A DNA stretch of 32,873 nt from Alcaligenaceae bacterium (GTDB lineage: Bacteria; Pseudomonadota; Gammaproteobacteria; Burkholderiales; Burkholderiaceae_B): the NCBI GenBank assembly GCA_947379755.1, contig CANCOC010000037.1, forward strand, positions 1 through 32,873. Reading direction: 5' to 3'. Positions 16,325 through 25,293 of this stretch are shown here, piece after piece. A program made the position numbers and the translations under genes. The notes beneath the pieces are model-generated. The model had not been told where the DNA came from. It did no database searches and saw nothing but the letters and a program-made list of their open reading frames with translations. Each line of letters begins with the position of its first letter. Positions within the stretch are counted from its first letter, which is position 1.

Positions 16325-16353
16325 GAAATCGCTTTCCTTATATTTTTTAAAAA

Positions 16354-17853
16354 TTACTGGAGCTGTTCTCTGATTGCGGTTTTTAAAACTTTGCCGACAG
16401 AAGATCGTGGAAGCTGTTCAAAAAAATGAATTTTTTTAGGTGCATGAACCGAGCCAAGCAACGCTTTGACGTGGGCAATCAGGATGTCCGGTTCACACAA
16501 CATACCGACCTGTAATTGCACAGCAGCATGAACGGCTTCCCCCCATTTTTCATCTGGAACGCCAAACACTGCGCACTCATACACTGAAGGATGTTGCGAT
16601 AGCGCATTTTCGACATCTGTCGGATAAATATTAAAACCACCTGTAATCACAACGTCCCGGATTCTGTCTTTTAAAAACAGATAACCACGTTCATCGATCA
16701 AACCTACATCACCGGTATGCAACCAGCCATCAATGATTGTCTCGGCCGTTTTTTCAGGCAAACGCCAGTACCCATTCATGACCAGATGTCCGCGCACGAC
16801 GACTTCACCAATCTCGCCTTCTGGCAATATGGCACCATCAGGTGACATGACTGCCATATCGGACAACCAGGTACACCGCCCAACGGAGCCTCTGTTCAAC
16901 GAGTCATTAAAGGCCTCGGGGCGCATCATGGTGACGATCTGCGGTGCTTCGGTCTGACCATACGTTGTTCCAACAACCGGACCAAAAAAAGTACGTAACT
17001 GATCGACTTTTTCTGCTGGCATAGGAGCTCCGCCATAAATCAGATTTCGCAGCCTGGGGAAATCGGAACGAGACACGCCTGGGTAGGCCATCACCATATA
17101 AATTAATGTGGGGGGCATAAAACTCATCGTGCCACCCTGCTCACGAAACGCCTGAATCACCGAGGCTGGATCCGTTTTGTCCAGAAACAAAAGCTTACCG
17201 CCTTCTGCAAGCAGAGGAAGCAAGTAGGTCGAAGTACCATGCGTGACGGGCGCTGTCACCACAAAGCAATCATCCTTGTTGATCTGCCAGCCACTAACCT
17301 GATTGATGATACCTGCAGTCCAGGCACGATACGGCTGCATGACACCCTTGGGCAGACCCGTTGTGCCTCCGGTGAACTTGATGGCCTGCACACCATGCTC
17401 GTCCGACTCATTTGCAAACGGAGTGCATCTGGCATATCGGCTCAGTAGTCTGGGCACATCGTTGTCAGCGGAGGCCGTCTCACCATCCAGACGTAACCAC
17501 GTTGCATCGCCTGCAGTCACTAACTCAGCACCGGCCGCATCTGTGATCAGGATCGAAGGCTCGATGGTGTCCAGGATTCTGGCGATCTCTGGTCTGGTAC
17601 TGCGTGCATTCAAGGGCACCCAGACTTTACCTGCCGCAAGAACCGCCAGAATCGCGGCGGCATGATCAATCGTATTGGCCGCACAGATGGCGACCCGGCT
17701 TTGCATGACGGGATCAATCCCTTGCATGGCCGTAGCCAGCGCATTGACGTGAATCGCAAGCTCACGATAGGTCACACAACGGCCTGTACTTTGTAAAGCA
17801 GTGCGTTCCGGATAAAGCTTTGCGGCTCGAAAAAAGAAATCAATTGGATACAC
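16354..17853 (-). CDS. AMP-forming acyl-CoA synthetase
   Basis: 499 residues with a GTG start (17853; AGGA eight bases before). It is a class I adenylate-forming enzyme that activates a carboxylic acid with ATP and joins it to CoA. Motifs: phosphate loop TGGTTGLPKG 161-170, YGQTE 298-302, TGD 380-382, hinge KDRIRDVVITGGFNIYP (395-411), and catalytic Lys488 in SSVGKVLK. The substrate (fatty, aromatic or other acid) cannot be read from sequence. The gene lies between a Bug-type solute-binding protein and two dehydrogenases, so the operon probably takes up and degrades one carboxylic acid. Confidence 0.92.
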   Translation of the reverse strand: MYPIDFFFRAAKLYPERTALQSTGRCVTYRELAIHVNALATAMQGIDPVMQSRVAICAANTIDHAAAILAVLAAGKVWVPLNARSTRPEIARILDTIEPSILITDAAGAELVTAGDATWLRLDGETASADNDVPRLLSRYARCTPFANESDEHGVQAIKFTGGTTGLPKGVMQPYRAWTAGIINQVSGWQINKDDCFVVTAPVTHGTSTYLLPLLAEGGKLLFLDKTDPASVIQAFREQGGTMSFMPPTLIYMVMAYPGVSRSDFPRLRNLIYGGAPMPAEKVDQLRTFFGPVVGTTYGQTEAPQIVTMMRPEAFNDSLNRGSVGRCTWLSDMAVMSPDGAILPEGEIGEVVVRGHLVMNGYWRLPEKTAETIIDGWLHTGDVGLIDERGYLFLKDRIRDVVITGGFNIYPTDVENALSQHPSVYECAVFGVPDEKWGEAVHAAVQLQVGMLCEPDILIAHVKALLGSVHAPKKIHFFEQLPRSSVGKVLKTAIREQLQ

Positions 17854-17913
17854 GGGAAATTCCTGTCAGTCACTTAGTGGTAGATCAATCAGTCGATCAA
17901 GTTCAGCAATATA

Positions 17914-18897
17914 TCAATCAACTTTAATATTTGCCTTAGTCACGACCTTGGCCCAGCGCTCGATTTCTGCCTGTACGAACGTATTGAATTGCGCCTGGGA
18001 ATTGGGTGACGGTGGCATGACAAAGCCAGCCTGAAAGTAAGCATCTCGAATTTCGGTAGTGTTGAGCGCACGATTAATCTCGGTATTGAGCTTGTCGACC
18101 ACTGCTTGCGGTGTCCCGACAGGAACCATGACACCGAACCACGACGTTACAAAAAAACCAGGCAAACCGGACTCTGCAATGGTTGGCACCTCAGGCGCAA
18201 AGGGCACACGTTCAAGAGTGGTGACACCTAGCACACGTAATTTTCCCGCACGCACCTGCGCAATAGAGGCAGGGAAATTATCAAACATGGAGTCCACCTG
18301 TCCGCCCACAAGGTCGGATACGGCAGGACCACTGCCTTTGTAGGGCACATGAAGAATAGTGGTACCTGTTTCGGACTTGAACAGTTCGCAGGACAGATGA
18401 ATGGATGATCCGCTGCCTGACGAGGCACAGCTTAGTTTATTCGGATTGGCCTTCGCATAGGCAATATATTCCTGAACTGATTTGATAGGAAGATTGGGAT
18501 TCACAACCAGAATATTTGGCACGGATGCCAGCATCGCAACCTGCGTAAAGTCCTTGACCAGGTCGTAGTTCAGCTTGTTATACAAGGTGCGATTGATTGT
18601 GTTGGCAATAGAGCCAACATAAACAGTGTAGCCATCGGGCTTGGCGCGAGCGACTTGTTCTGCGCCGATATTGCTGTTTGCACCTGCTTTATTTTCAACA
18701 ATAAATGTTTGCTTTATTTGCTCAGTGAGTGCCTTCGCGACCAATCGGGCAACCCGGTCGGTCGCACCACCTGGTGCGTAGCCAACGACCAATGTCACAG
18801 GCTTGTCAGGATAGGTATTTGCTTGCGCACTGGCAGTACTGCAAAGTGTAAATAGCAGCAGGCTGCCCAGACTGGCGATCGACATCATTACTCGCAT
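17914..18897 (-). CDS. Bug/TctC-family periplasmic substrate-binding protein (first)
   Basis: 327 residues with a signal peptide (MRVMMSIASLGSLLLFTLCS, cleavage near SAQA). The Bug fold is shown by YPDKPVTLVVGYAPGGATD at the start of the mature part, PDGYT, the VPYKGSGPAVSDLVGGQVD block and VPTIAESGLPGF. These proteins bind carboxylates or amino acids for tripartite tricarboxylate transporters. No TctA/TctB membrane genes are nearby, as is common in Bordetella-type genomes. GGAGA before ATG supports the start. It leads the operon with the acyl-CoA synthetase and SDR genes, so its ligand is probably that acid. Confidence 0.93.
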   Translation of the reverse strand: MRVMMSIASLGSLLLFTLCSTASAQANTYPDKPVTLVVGYAPGGATDRVARLVAKALTEQIKQTFIVENKAGANSNIGAEQVARAKPDGYTVYVGSIANTINRTLYNKLNYDLVKDFTQVAMLASVPNILVVNPNLPIKSVQEYIAYAKANPNKLSCASSGSGSSIHLSCELFKSETGTTILHVPYKGSGPAVSDLVGGQVDSMFDNFPASIAQVRAGKLRVLGVTTLERVPFAPEVPTIAESGLPGFFVTSWFGVMVPVGTPQAVVDKLNTEINRALNTTEIRDAYFQAGFVMPPSPNSQAQFNTFVQAEIERWAKVVTKANIKVD

Positions 18898-19356
18898 GGT
18901 TGTCTCCGTTTGCGATGACTCAAAACTATTTTTATTAGACGTTATAGAGAAATATATCGGCTTTATTTGGTGATATCTGGATTACAACATGCTTTTAAAA
19001 AATGAATCGAGATATCTAACTGGTACGAATCAAACGATCGACTTTGCGATTCACGAAACACAAGATATAGCAATCATTGGCACACCCACGCAAACCATAG
19101 TGACTGAAAATAACAGCTTAGATTCAAATCATCTGGGCGCAAGATGCTGCAGTCGACGGAACGAAAAAAATTGTAGGATTTACTACTCATGGCGCCTACG
19201 ACGCAGCAGCACCTTTACTCAGCACATATCTAAATTCGGAATAATTCGTTCACATCCCTGGACACGTCACGCACACTGCTCAGGACACACACCTAACAAT
19301 CGTAAGACGTGAGGTCTGCTCTGCAGCGCGCACGTGAATACACACAAGGATGATCA
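18898..19356. other. Gene-poor spacer, possible relic
   Basis: This 459-base stretch has no convincing gene. An open frame at 18989-19312 (+) lacks family character and has cysteine/arginine/threonine-rich text of low plausibility. In another plus frame (about 19125-19226) a short protein-like run, WAQDAAVDGTKKIVGFTTHG, continues to an in-frame TAA; a further run then resumes in the same frame. This may be remains of a decayed gene. The left end must also hold the promoter of the Bug operon. No family was identified. Confidence 0.35.
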
Positions 19357-19572
19357 ATGACAATTCAGGCTATCAACGTTCGTAATCAGTTCAAGGGAAC
19401 TGTTCATGAAATTATCAGGGGAGATGTTGTTTCAGAGATTGACGTCAAAACGCCATGGGGAATCGTGACTTCTGTCATTACAACGCGTTCAGTTGACAAC
19501 CTCCAACTAGTCGTTGGCTCTGAGGTCGTCGCACTGATCAAGTCAACTGAAGTTTCGATCGCCAAACTATAG
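19357..19572 (+). CDS. Single TOBE-domain molybdate-binding protein (Mop-like)
   Basis: 71 residues, one TOBE/Mop domain: ARNQFKG-like start (INVRNQFKGTVHEI), GDVVSEIDVKTPWG, ITTRSVDNLQLVVGSEVVAL and the closing IKSTEVSIAKL. Mop proteins bind molybdate or tungstate as cytosolic oligomers and buffer the ion. AAGGA stands seven bases ahead of the ATG. It is isolated: no mod transport gene is adjacent in this window. It lies between two minus-strand Bug genes on the opposite strand. Confidence 0.9.
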   Translation: MTIQAINVRNQFKGTVHEIIRGDVVSEIDVKTPWGIVTSVITTRSVDNLQLVVGSEVVALIKSTEVSIAKL

Positions 19573-19591
19573 GGACCAGGGCACGTGCCTG

Positions 19592-20584
19592 CTAACGCAA
19601 CACGATGCCCGCTTGCTGGACAGCCTGTGCATAAACAGGATATTCAACACTCAGGCTATTTGCCAGTGATGCTGAAGTCCCACCCTCCACGTTGAATCCC
19701 ATATTTTCAAGCTGTGCCCTGACCTCAGGCGTATCAAGCACGGCCTGAATATCATGGTTAATTTTTTGCACAATCGCCACCGGCGTACCTGTTGGTACAA
19801 AATACCCCTGCCAGCTCTCTACAGAAAAACCAGGGATACCAGCCTCAGCCATGGTAGGCACATCAGGTAGCGCCTTCGAGCGCACAGGGGTTGTAACCGC
19901 GAGTGCGGTCAGACGCCCTGCACGCACATACTCAGTCACAGCGGCAAGGGTAATAAGTGTTGCATCGGTATGACCCGCAATCACTGCAACTGTCGCAGGG
20001 CCACCCCCACCATATGGAATGAAATTCACCTGTGCACCAGTTTGTTGATGGATCAGCTCGTGCGCGATATGCGCGATGCCGCCATTGGTGGGGAGTGCGA
20101 GGTTGATGCTATCGGGACGTTTTTTTGCACGGTCCAGATACTGTTCAAATGTTGCCAGTCCTGTCTGGGGATTGACCACCAGGATTTGCGGACTCACCAC
20201 GGCTTTGATCACCGGAGCGAAAGCTGTCCGTGCATCAAACGAAAGATTCGAGTAGAGAATCGTATTAAGCGTCATCCCCTCACCTTGCTGCAGAATAGTG
20301 TAGCCATCAGGGGTTGCTTTTGCAGCACGTGCGGTACCGATCGTACCGCCTGCACCGACTATATTTTCAACGACAACAGGCTGACCCCAGCGAATCGACA
20401 GTTTTTCTGAAAGAATTCGCGTGAGCTTATCTGCACTGCCGCCAGCAGCAATAGGAACGATCATTCTGACTGGCTTGTCGGGGAAATATTCTTCCGAACC
20501 TGCTACCGCGTGTTGCAAAGCAAATGACGAGGATAGGAAAATCAATCCAGTTGTCAGGCAGTTGAGAAATTGCAGCTTATTCAC
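19592..20584 (-). CDS. Bug/TctC-family periplasmic substrate-binding protein (second)
   Basis: About 330 residues from a GTG at 20584, chosen because AAAGGG is well placed and a signal peptide begins there (VNKLQFLNCLTTGLIFLSSS, cleavage near AVAG). The frame continues upstream to 20671, but that would cover a perfect palindrome between this gene and the divergent LysR gene. Bug features: YFPDKPVRMIVPIAAGGSAD, PDGYT, FIPYGGGGPATVAV, VPTMAEAGIPGF. It binds an unknown carboxylate or related solute. It is divergent from the CysB-like regulator, which may control it; no other transport gene follows. Confidence 0.9.
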   Translation of the reverse strand: MNKLQFLNCLTTGLIFLSSSFALQHAVAGSEEYFPDKPVRMIVPIAAGGSADKLTRILSEKLSIRWGQPVVVENIVGAGGTIGTARAAKATPDGYTILQQGEGMTLNTILYSNLSFDARTAFAPVIKAVVSPQILVVNPQTGLATFEQYLDRAKKRPDSINLALPTNGGIAHIAHELIHQQTGAQVNFIPYGGGGPATVAVIAGHTDATLITLAAVTEYVRAGRLTALAVTTPVRSKALPDVPTMAEAGIPGFSVESWQGYFVPTGTPVAIVQKINHDIQAVLDTPEVRAQLENMGFNVEGGTSASLANSLSVEYPVYAQAVQQAGIVLR

Positions 20585-20651
20585 GTTTAAACCCTTTTGC
20601 GTATGTTGTACAAACACTCTACGTAATGAGTCACAACGCGTGAACGAATAT

Positions 20652-20673
20652 GAATGCATAACAATATGCATTC
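20652..20673. promoter_or_regulatory. Palindrome between the second Bug gene and the LysR gene
   Basis: GAATGCAT (20652-20659) and ATGCATTC (20666-20673) form a perfect 8-6-8 inverted repeat, about 70 bases upstream of the Bug start and 120 upstream of the regulator ATG. Position and symmetry fit a LysR-type operator controlling both genes. The binding protein is inferred. Confidence 0.5.
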
Positions 20674-20795
20674 TGCGTTGACAGATGCAACCTGCTTAAG
20701 ATCCTCCCGATAGAAGGTTATAAGTTATTGGTTGTTTGGAATCAGAACCGCTTCACCTATGATGAACACAGTGCATATCCATCAATAAGGTCGTC

Positions 20796-21737
20796 ATGAA
20801 TTTCCAACAGCTGCGCTCGGTGCGTGAGGCAATCCGATGCAACTTCAACCTCACGGATGTCGCCGAAGCACTGCATACCTCACAGCCGGGTGTCAGCCGA
20901 CAGATTCGAGAGCTTGAAGAAGAGCTTGGTTTTGAACTGTTCGTCAGATCAGGCAAGCGCTTGACAGGGCTCACCGTTCCTGGTGCCCATGTATTACCAA
21001 TTATCGAGGGAATCTTGCTAGGCGCGGCCAATCTCAGGACTGCCGGTCAGGATCTGAACGACAAGCAGGAGGGTGTGCTTTCAATTGCTGCCACCCACTC
21101 TCAGGCACGGTATGCATTACCTACGGCAGTGGAGGCGTTCCGGACACAGTATCCGAATGTCAGTCTGCATCTGCATCAGGGCTCACCCAGACAAGTTGCC
21201 GAAATGCTCCTGTCAGGCGATGCGGATGTGGGAATCGCAACGGAAGCACTCGACGGCTATGAGGAGCTTGTGGTGATGCCGACATTTCAGTGGACACACG
21301 CAGTCATTGTGTCCCCCGGGCATCCCTTGCTTGATGAGCCGTTGAGCGTAGAGCGACTTGCCCAGTTTCCCTTGATTACGTATGACAATGGATTCACGGG
21401 ACGTACCAAAATCAACCAGGCGTTTGCACAAAAAAATCTGTCTCCCAATATTGTTCTGAGTGCCATGGATGCAGACGTCATCAAGACCTATGTACAACTC
21501 GGACTCGGTGTTGGCATTGTTGCCTCCATTGCCTACGACCATGAACGTGATCAGGCATTACGTGCGATTGATGCAGGAAGCGTCTTTGGTCTGAATCAGA
21601 CAAAAGTTGCTATTTTAAAAAATAACTATCTACGTGGCTATGCGTATGCATTTATTGAAGCGTTTTATCCGCCCCTGAATCGGGATATCGTAGAGCAGGC
21701 GCAAATAGACAAAGGCGGATTTCCAACCCAGTTCTGA
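20796..21737 (+). CDS. CysB/Cbl-like LysR-family transcriptional regulator
   Basis: 313 residues. The N-terminal winged helix (1-60) reads MNFQQLRSVREAI with the recognition helix HTSQPGVSRQIRELEEELG, very close to CysB and Cbl. The effector domain begins near 90 (GVLSIAATHSQARYALP) and has the CysB-type HLHQGSPRQVAEML and TFQWTHAVIVSPGHPL segments, whose threonines bind an acetylserine, sulfate or APS-like ligand in the family. It therefore probably senses sulfur status. It sits between a divergent Bug gene and a rhodanese gene, beside a large cysteine-metabolism operon, which are its plausible targets. AAGG precedes the ATG. Not necessarily the genome's main CysB. Confidence 0.9.
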   Translation: MNFQQLRSVREAIRCNFNLTDVAEALHTSQPGVSRQIRELEEELGFELFVRSGKRLTGLTVPGAHVLPIIEGILLGAANLRTAGQDLNDKQEGVLSIAATHSQARYALPTAVEAFRTQYPNVSLHLHQGSPRQVAEMLLSGDADVGIATEALDGYEELVVMPTFQWTHAVIVSPGHPLLDEPLSVERLAQFPLITYDNGFTGRTKINQAFAQKNLSPNIVLSAMDADVIKTYVQLGLGVGIVASIAYDHERDQALRAIDAGSVFGLNQTKVAILKNNYLRGYAYAFIEAFYPPLNRDIVEQAQIDKGGFPTQF

Positions 21738-21837
21738 CAAAAGCAAATAACGATAGGATAATTGCTTCGTTGTCCCCCTTGCCTGGCAACGTTACGCTTT
21801 GTGAATCTTAAATTCATGACTCTAAAACGTAAAGCAA

Positions 21838-23463
21838 ATGACACACTCGATTCAAGCATCTCCTGCTGCATTGACTTCTCACCGGCGGATATCGCCAAAA
21901 GCACTTAAGGCTGCACTGAGTGATGGGGTAGAACTTGCTGTCCTGGACGTGAGGGAAAACGGTCTATTCTCACAGGATCATCTTTTATATGCTTCGAACG
22001 CGCCACTCTGGCGTCTTGAGCTCGTCATTGACAGACTCGTTCCACGTCGGGCAACACGTATCGTCATTGTTGATACTGATGAATCACTCGCAGATCAGTC
22101 CGCCTCAAAGCTACTTCGTCTGGGCTGGAGTAACACCGAGATACTGGCAGGTGGTACCCAGGGCTGGTCTGAAGCTGGCTTTGAAACATTCAGTGGTACA
22201 AATGTGCCAAGCAAAACATTGGGTGAACTCATAGAAGTTCAAAAACATACCCCCTGGATCAATGTTCACGAACTGCATGAACGGGTGAACAGGGGCGACA
22301 ACCTGGTTGTTGTTGATAGTCGCAGCTCAGAAGAGTTTACTAATTTCAGCCTGCCCTTTGCGCAAAGTGCGCCTGGTGGGGAGATCCTGTTGCGCATCGG
22401 TGATATCGCTCCTGATCCGGACACGCTGGTTGTTGTGAATTGTGCCGGGCGTACGCGCAGCATTGTTGGTGCACAGACGCTGATTGATGCGGGCATCCCA
22501 AACAAGGTTGTTTCCTTACAGAACGGAACAATGGAGTGGCTGATGGCTGGTCATGCCCTGGCCTACGGTCGCCCTGCTGTCTTGACTGAACCCAGCGCTG
22601 GTTCACTCCTCCATGCACAGGCCTTGGCACAGGAGTTAGTACTAAAAGTCGCAATACCATACATAACAAGCGAAACATTGTGGGAATTCGAGAACGCATC
22701 CGACGAAAGAACCTTATATAAATTTGATATTCGGACCCGGGAAGAATATCAAACCGGTCATCAGGAGGGCTGGCGCTGGGCACCTGGCGGTCAATTGGTG
22801 CAGGCAACGGACGAGTTCCTGGCGACTCGCCGCGCGCGTATTGTGATCGCAGACTGGGATGGTGTGCGCGCACTCACCACTGCAGCATGGCTCGTTCAAT
22901 TAGGTGGGTATGAAATTTATCTGTATAAACCTGAATCAGGTATTGCATTAGTGGCAGGTGAGGAAACCGTTAAGGTGCAACCACCAAGGCTAGCTACAAA
23001 GGGTTTACGACCGACCCAGGCGAATCAACTGATTCAACATCAGGGGGTCACTGTTTTCGATGTGGACAAGCGAAGCAAATATGAAAAATTACACATCCCT
23101 GGCGCGTATTTTTCAACACCGCAAAGACTGGTGGAATTCCTCAGTGAAAAAGCTCCGGCTGGAGTCATCATCACGTCATCTGACGGAGTACTCGCCCAGA
23201 CAGTTGCAAGCGAGCTCGCCTGGATCTCAAAGCGTGAGGTTCGGTACATCCTTGGAGGGACTCGGCAATGGATCAAGGACGGTCTGCCTACGCAAACAGG
23301 TTCGGACAATGTGCTCACAGGTGAAGATGATCAGGCCATCAGTCCATATGTACTGCGTGACCTTGAGGCACGCAATACTGGCTTTCGTACGTATCTGGAC
23401 TGGGAGCTTGGCCTGGTCGAACAACTCGAACGAGACGGTTCACGCGAGATGAAGCTGATTTGA
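21838..23463 (+). CDS. Four-domain rhodanese protein with one catalytic cysteine
   Basis: 541 residues built of four rhodanese-like repeats at about 18-118, 140-240, 278-372 and 390-485. Each has a LDVRE/VDSRS/FDIRT/FDVDK-type strand and an active-site loop, but only the second loop has the cysteine (NCAGRTRS, Cys202). The others read DTDESLAD, ADWDGVRA and SSDGVLAQ and should be non-catalytic. It would carry sulfane sulfur from thiosulfate or persulfides in the cytosol; no signal peptide is seen. It follows the CysB-like regulator by 100 bases and overlaps the convergent metC-like gene by 24 bases. The sulfur neighbourhood supports a sulfur-transfer role, partner unknown. Confidence 0.88.
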   Translation: MTHSIQASPAALTSHRRISPKALKAALSDGVELAVLDVRENGLFSQDHLLYASNAPLWRLELVIDRLVPRRATRIVIVDTDESLADQSASKLLRLGWSNTEILAGGTQGWSEAGFETFSGTNVPSKTLGELIEVQKHTPWINVHELHERVNRGDNLVVVDSRSSEEFTNFSLPFAQSAPGGEILLRIGDIAPDPDTLVVVNCAGRTRSIVGAQTLIDAGIPNKVVSLQNGTMEWLMAGHALAYGRPAVLTEPSAGSLLHAQALAQELVLKVAIPYITSETLWEFENASDERTLYKFDIRTREEYQTGHQEGWRWAPGGQLVQATDEFLATRRARIVIADWDGVRALTTAAWLVQLGGYEIYLYKPESGIALVAGEETVKVQPPRLATKGLRPTQANQLIQHQGVTVFDVDKRSKYEKLHIPGAYFSTPQRLVEFLSEKAPAGVIITSSDGVLAQTVASELAWISKREVRYILGGTRQWIKDGLPTQTGSDNVLTGEDDQAISPYVLRDLEARNTGFRTYLDWELGLVEQLERDGSREMKLI

Positions 23464-24648
23464 TGTGTCGAACGCCTGCTTGATATCTGCGATGAGATCA
23501 AGCGGGCTTTCAAGTCCGATATGCAGCCGAACAACCGGATGCGAACCCGTCCAACAACTGTGTTCCTGCAATCGCTCAGGCGCAGCCATCAGAGCCAGGC
23601 TCTCGTACCCACCCCATGATGCACCAATCCCGAAAAAAGACAGTGCATCCACAAATGTGTGTGCAGCCTGAACACTTGCATGACTGAATTCAAACGAAAT
23701 CAATCCACTCGCACCTGAAAAATCTCGCTTCCATAACCTGTGCCCTGGATCTGACTCCAATGCAGGATAAAAAACCCTGGATACGCCTGAATGCTGCGCA
23801 AGATAGCGAGCGACTTCCAGCGCGTTGACCTGATGCTGACGCAACCTGACACTTAACGTGCGCAGACCTCGCAGCGCGAGATACGCATCGTCCGCACCCA
23901 CAGTCAGACCGAGCGCCTCATAGGTCGGTGCAATCAAGGCAAACAGTTCGGGCGTATCAACAGTAACGATCCCTTGCATCAGATCTGAATGTCCACCAAT
24001 GTATTTGGTTGAAGCCTGAATGGAAATATTCGCCCCAAGAGTCAGTGGCTTATAAAAAAATCCACCACTCCAGGTGTTATCTGTCGCAACCAGTACGCCA
24101 CGTGCTCTTGCAAGCGCAGCAAGCTCAGGCAAATCGAGCACCTCATACAACAACGAACTCGGCGACTCGACATACAGTAATCGTGTATTGGGTTTGAATT
24201 TCTGACTCAGCGTTGAGTCCGATACGGAAAAGTATTCAACGTCAATGCCAAGCCGTTTAAGCAAGGTCTTGTCGACCCGGCGAATCGGTGAATACACACT
24301 GTCAGATACCAGTACATGATCACCCGGCGACAAAAGTGAAAGTAAAACAAGTGTAATCGCCGACAGTCCAGAGGGCGTTAAAAATGAGCGGTAGCCGCCT
24401 TCCAGGCTAGACACAGCCTGCTCAAGTGCACGATGTGTCTCAAGACCGTGCCGTCCATACGTTGCAACAGGTTCACCTTGTGCGCGAAGCTGCTGGTACG
24501 CAGTCTGGGTAGCCGTATCCCGAAATCGAACCGTACTTGTTCGTATGACGGGAGTATTGACCGGGCCGGCGCCATCCACCAGCGATGGTGCTCCTGCGTG
24601 CACAAGTAATGTCTCTTGCTGGATGTCCTCAGCAGCCGGCACGCTCAT
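23440..24648 (-). CDS. metC: Cystathionine beta-lyase-like PLP enzyme
   Basis: 402 residues of the Cys/Met metabolism PLP family (fold type I). Schiff-base Lys215 lies in STKYIGGHSD, Asp190 (ATDNTW) contacts the pyridine nitrogen, and TPSGLSAI near 91-98 holds the phosphate. The pattern SDSVYSPIRR and VESPSSLLYEV fit MetC-type beta-lyases better than gamma-synthases. It would cleave cystathionine, or cystine/S-alkylcysteines, to pyruvate, ammonia and a thiol. It is the last gene of the sulfur operon; its ATG overlaps the stop of the cysteine dioxygenase. The true substrate is not fixed by sequence. Confidence 0.87.
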   Translation of the reverse strand: MSVPAAEDIQQETLLVHAGAPSLVDGAGPVNTPVIRTSTVRFRDTATQTAYQQLRAQGEPVATYGRHGLETHRALEQAVSSLEGGYRSFLTPSGLSAITLVLLSLLSPGDHVLVSDSVYSPIRRVDKTLLKRLGIDVEYFSVSDSTLSQKFKPNTRLLYVESPSSLLYEVLDLPELAALARARGVLVATDNTWSGGFFYKPLTLGANISIQASTKYIGGHSDLMQGIVTVDTPELFALIAPTYEALGLTVGADDAYLALRGLRTLSVRLRQHQVNALEVARYLAQHSGVSRVFYPALESDPGHRLWKRDFSGASGLISFEFSHASVQAAHTFVDALSFFGIGASWGGYESLALMAAPERLQEHSCWTGSHPVVRLHIGLESPLDLIADIKQAFDTSNQLHLA

Positions 24649-25274
24649 GGAACCACCTTGCTTGGAGCCATCTGTGAAGCATTAAAGTTGATAATACGAC
24701 CCGTTTCAGGATGAATGCCCACGCGCTGAGTCAGGGTTTCGAGAGGCTTGCCATATAAATGAAAATGTAATGTTGATTCTTGACCCGTCACGTGAATACT
24801 GTGAATATCCTCCGGCAAAAAGGCGATTGAGGTGCCAGGCTGGATTGTCACTTCTTCAAGCAAGGTCAAGCTTGCAAATTCCGGATCAGTTTTGTCGTCT
24901 GTGCGTACATAGATCCGATTGAGTTCGTGGCCCTTGAGCGCAACGATGGTGGCCCAGGTCGTGTGATTGTGCGGAAAAGTAGTTTTTCCAGGGTTGATGG
25001 CATTTAAATACAGGGCAATATCGTCATCTGCATCCGCTGGATTCAGATGGTAGCGAGTAGCCGTTTCGGTGGTTTCTTCAGCAACAGGTGCAGGAAAGTC
25101 AGCAGGTAAAAATAAATGCGTTTTCTGCGCGAGCGCTTCAAGCCTGACAGTAATGAATTTTAACGACTCACGTGACACGGGATTATTTTTAAGAATCGCC
25201 CTCACCTCTTGCAGAGTAGCGTCCACTGCGACACGACGCTCAGAGGAGACGCCGGATGTTTGAATATTTGACAT
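24645..25274 (-). CDS. Cysteine dioxygenase-like cupin
   Basis: 209 residues with a cupin fold of the cysteine dioxygenase group. Iron ligands appear as His102 and His104 in FPHNHTTWA and a third His at 170 or 172 (STLHFHLYG). Gly115 (LKG) is where mammalian enzymes have the cross-linked Cys, as usual in bacteria. The enzyme adds O2 to the cysteine thiol to give cysteine sulfinate; a 3-mercaptopropionate-type substrate is a possible alternative. Overlap with metC is four bases (ATGA). With the aminotransferase of the same operon it gives a route to sulfinylpyruvate, pyruvate and sulfite. Confidence 0.88.
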   Translation of the reverse strand: MSNIQTSGVSSERRVAVDATLQEVRAILKNNPVSRESLKFITVRLEALAQKTHLFLPADFPAPVAEETTETATRYHLNPADADDDIALYLNAINPGKTTFPHNHTTWATIVALKGHELNRIYVRTDDKTDPEFASLTLLEEVTIQPGTSIAFLPEDIHSIHVTGQESTLHFHLYGKPLETLTQRVGIHPETGRIINFNASQMAPSKVVP

Positions 25275-25293
25275 GCAATCACTCCATTAATAA

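Noticed and set aside
18989..19312. 107-residue open frame on the plus strand
   Set aside because: No recognisable domain, unusual composition and no good ribosome binding site; more likely spacer or relic DNA.
20585..20671. N-terminal extension of the second Bug protein
   Set aside because: The signal peptide starts at the GTG at 20584 with a good ribosome binding site, and the extension would cover a perfect palindrome in the divergent promoter region.
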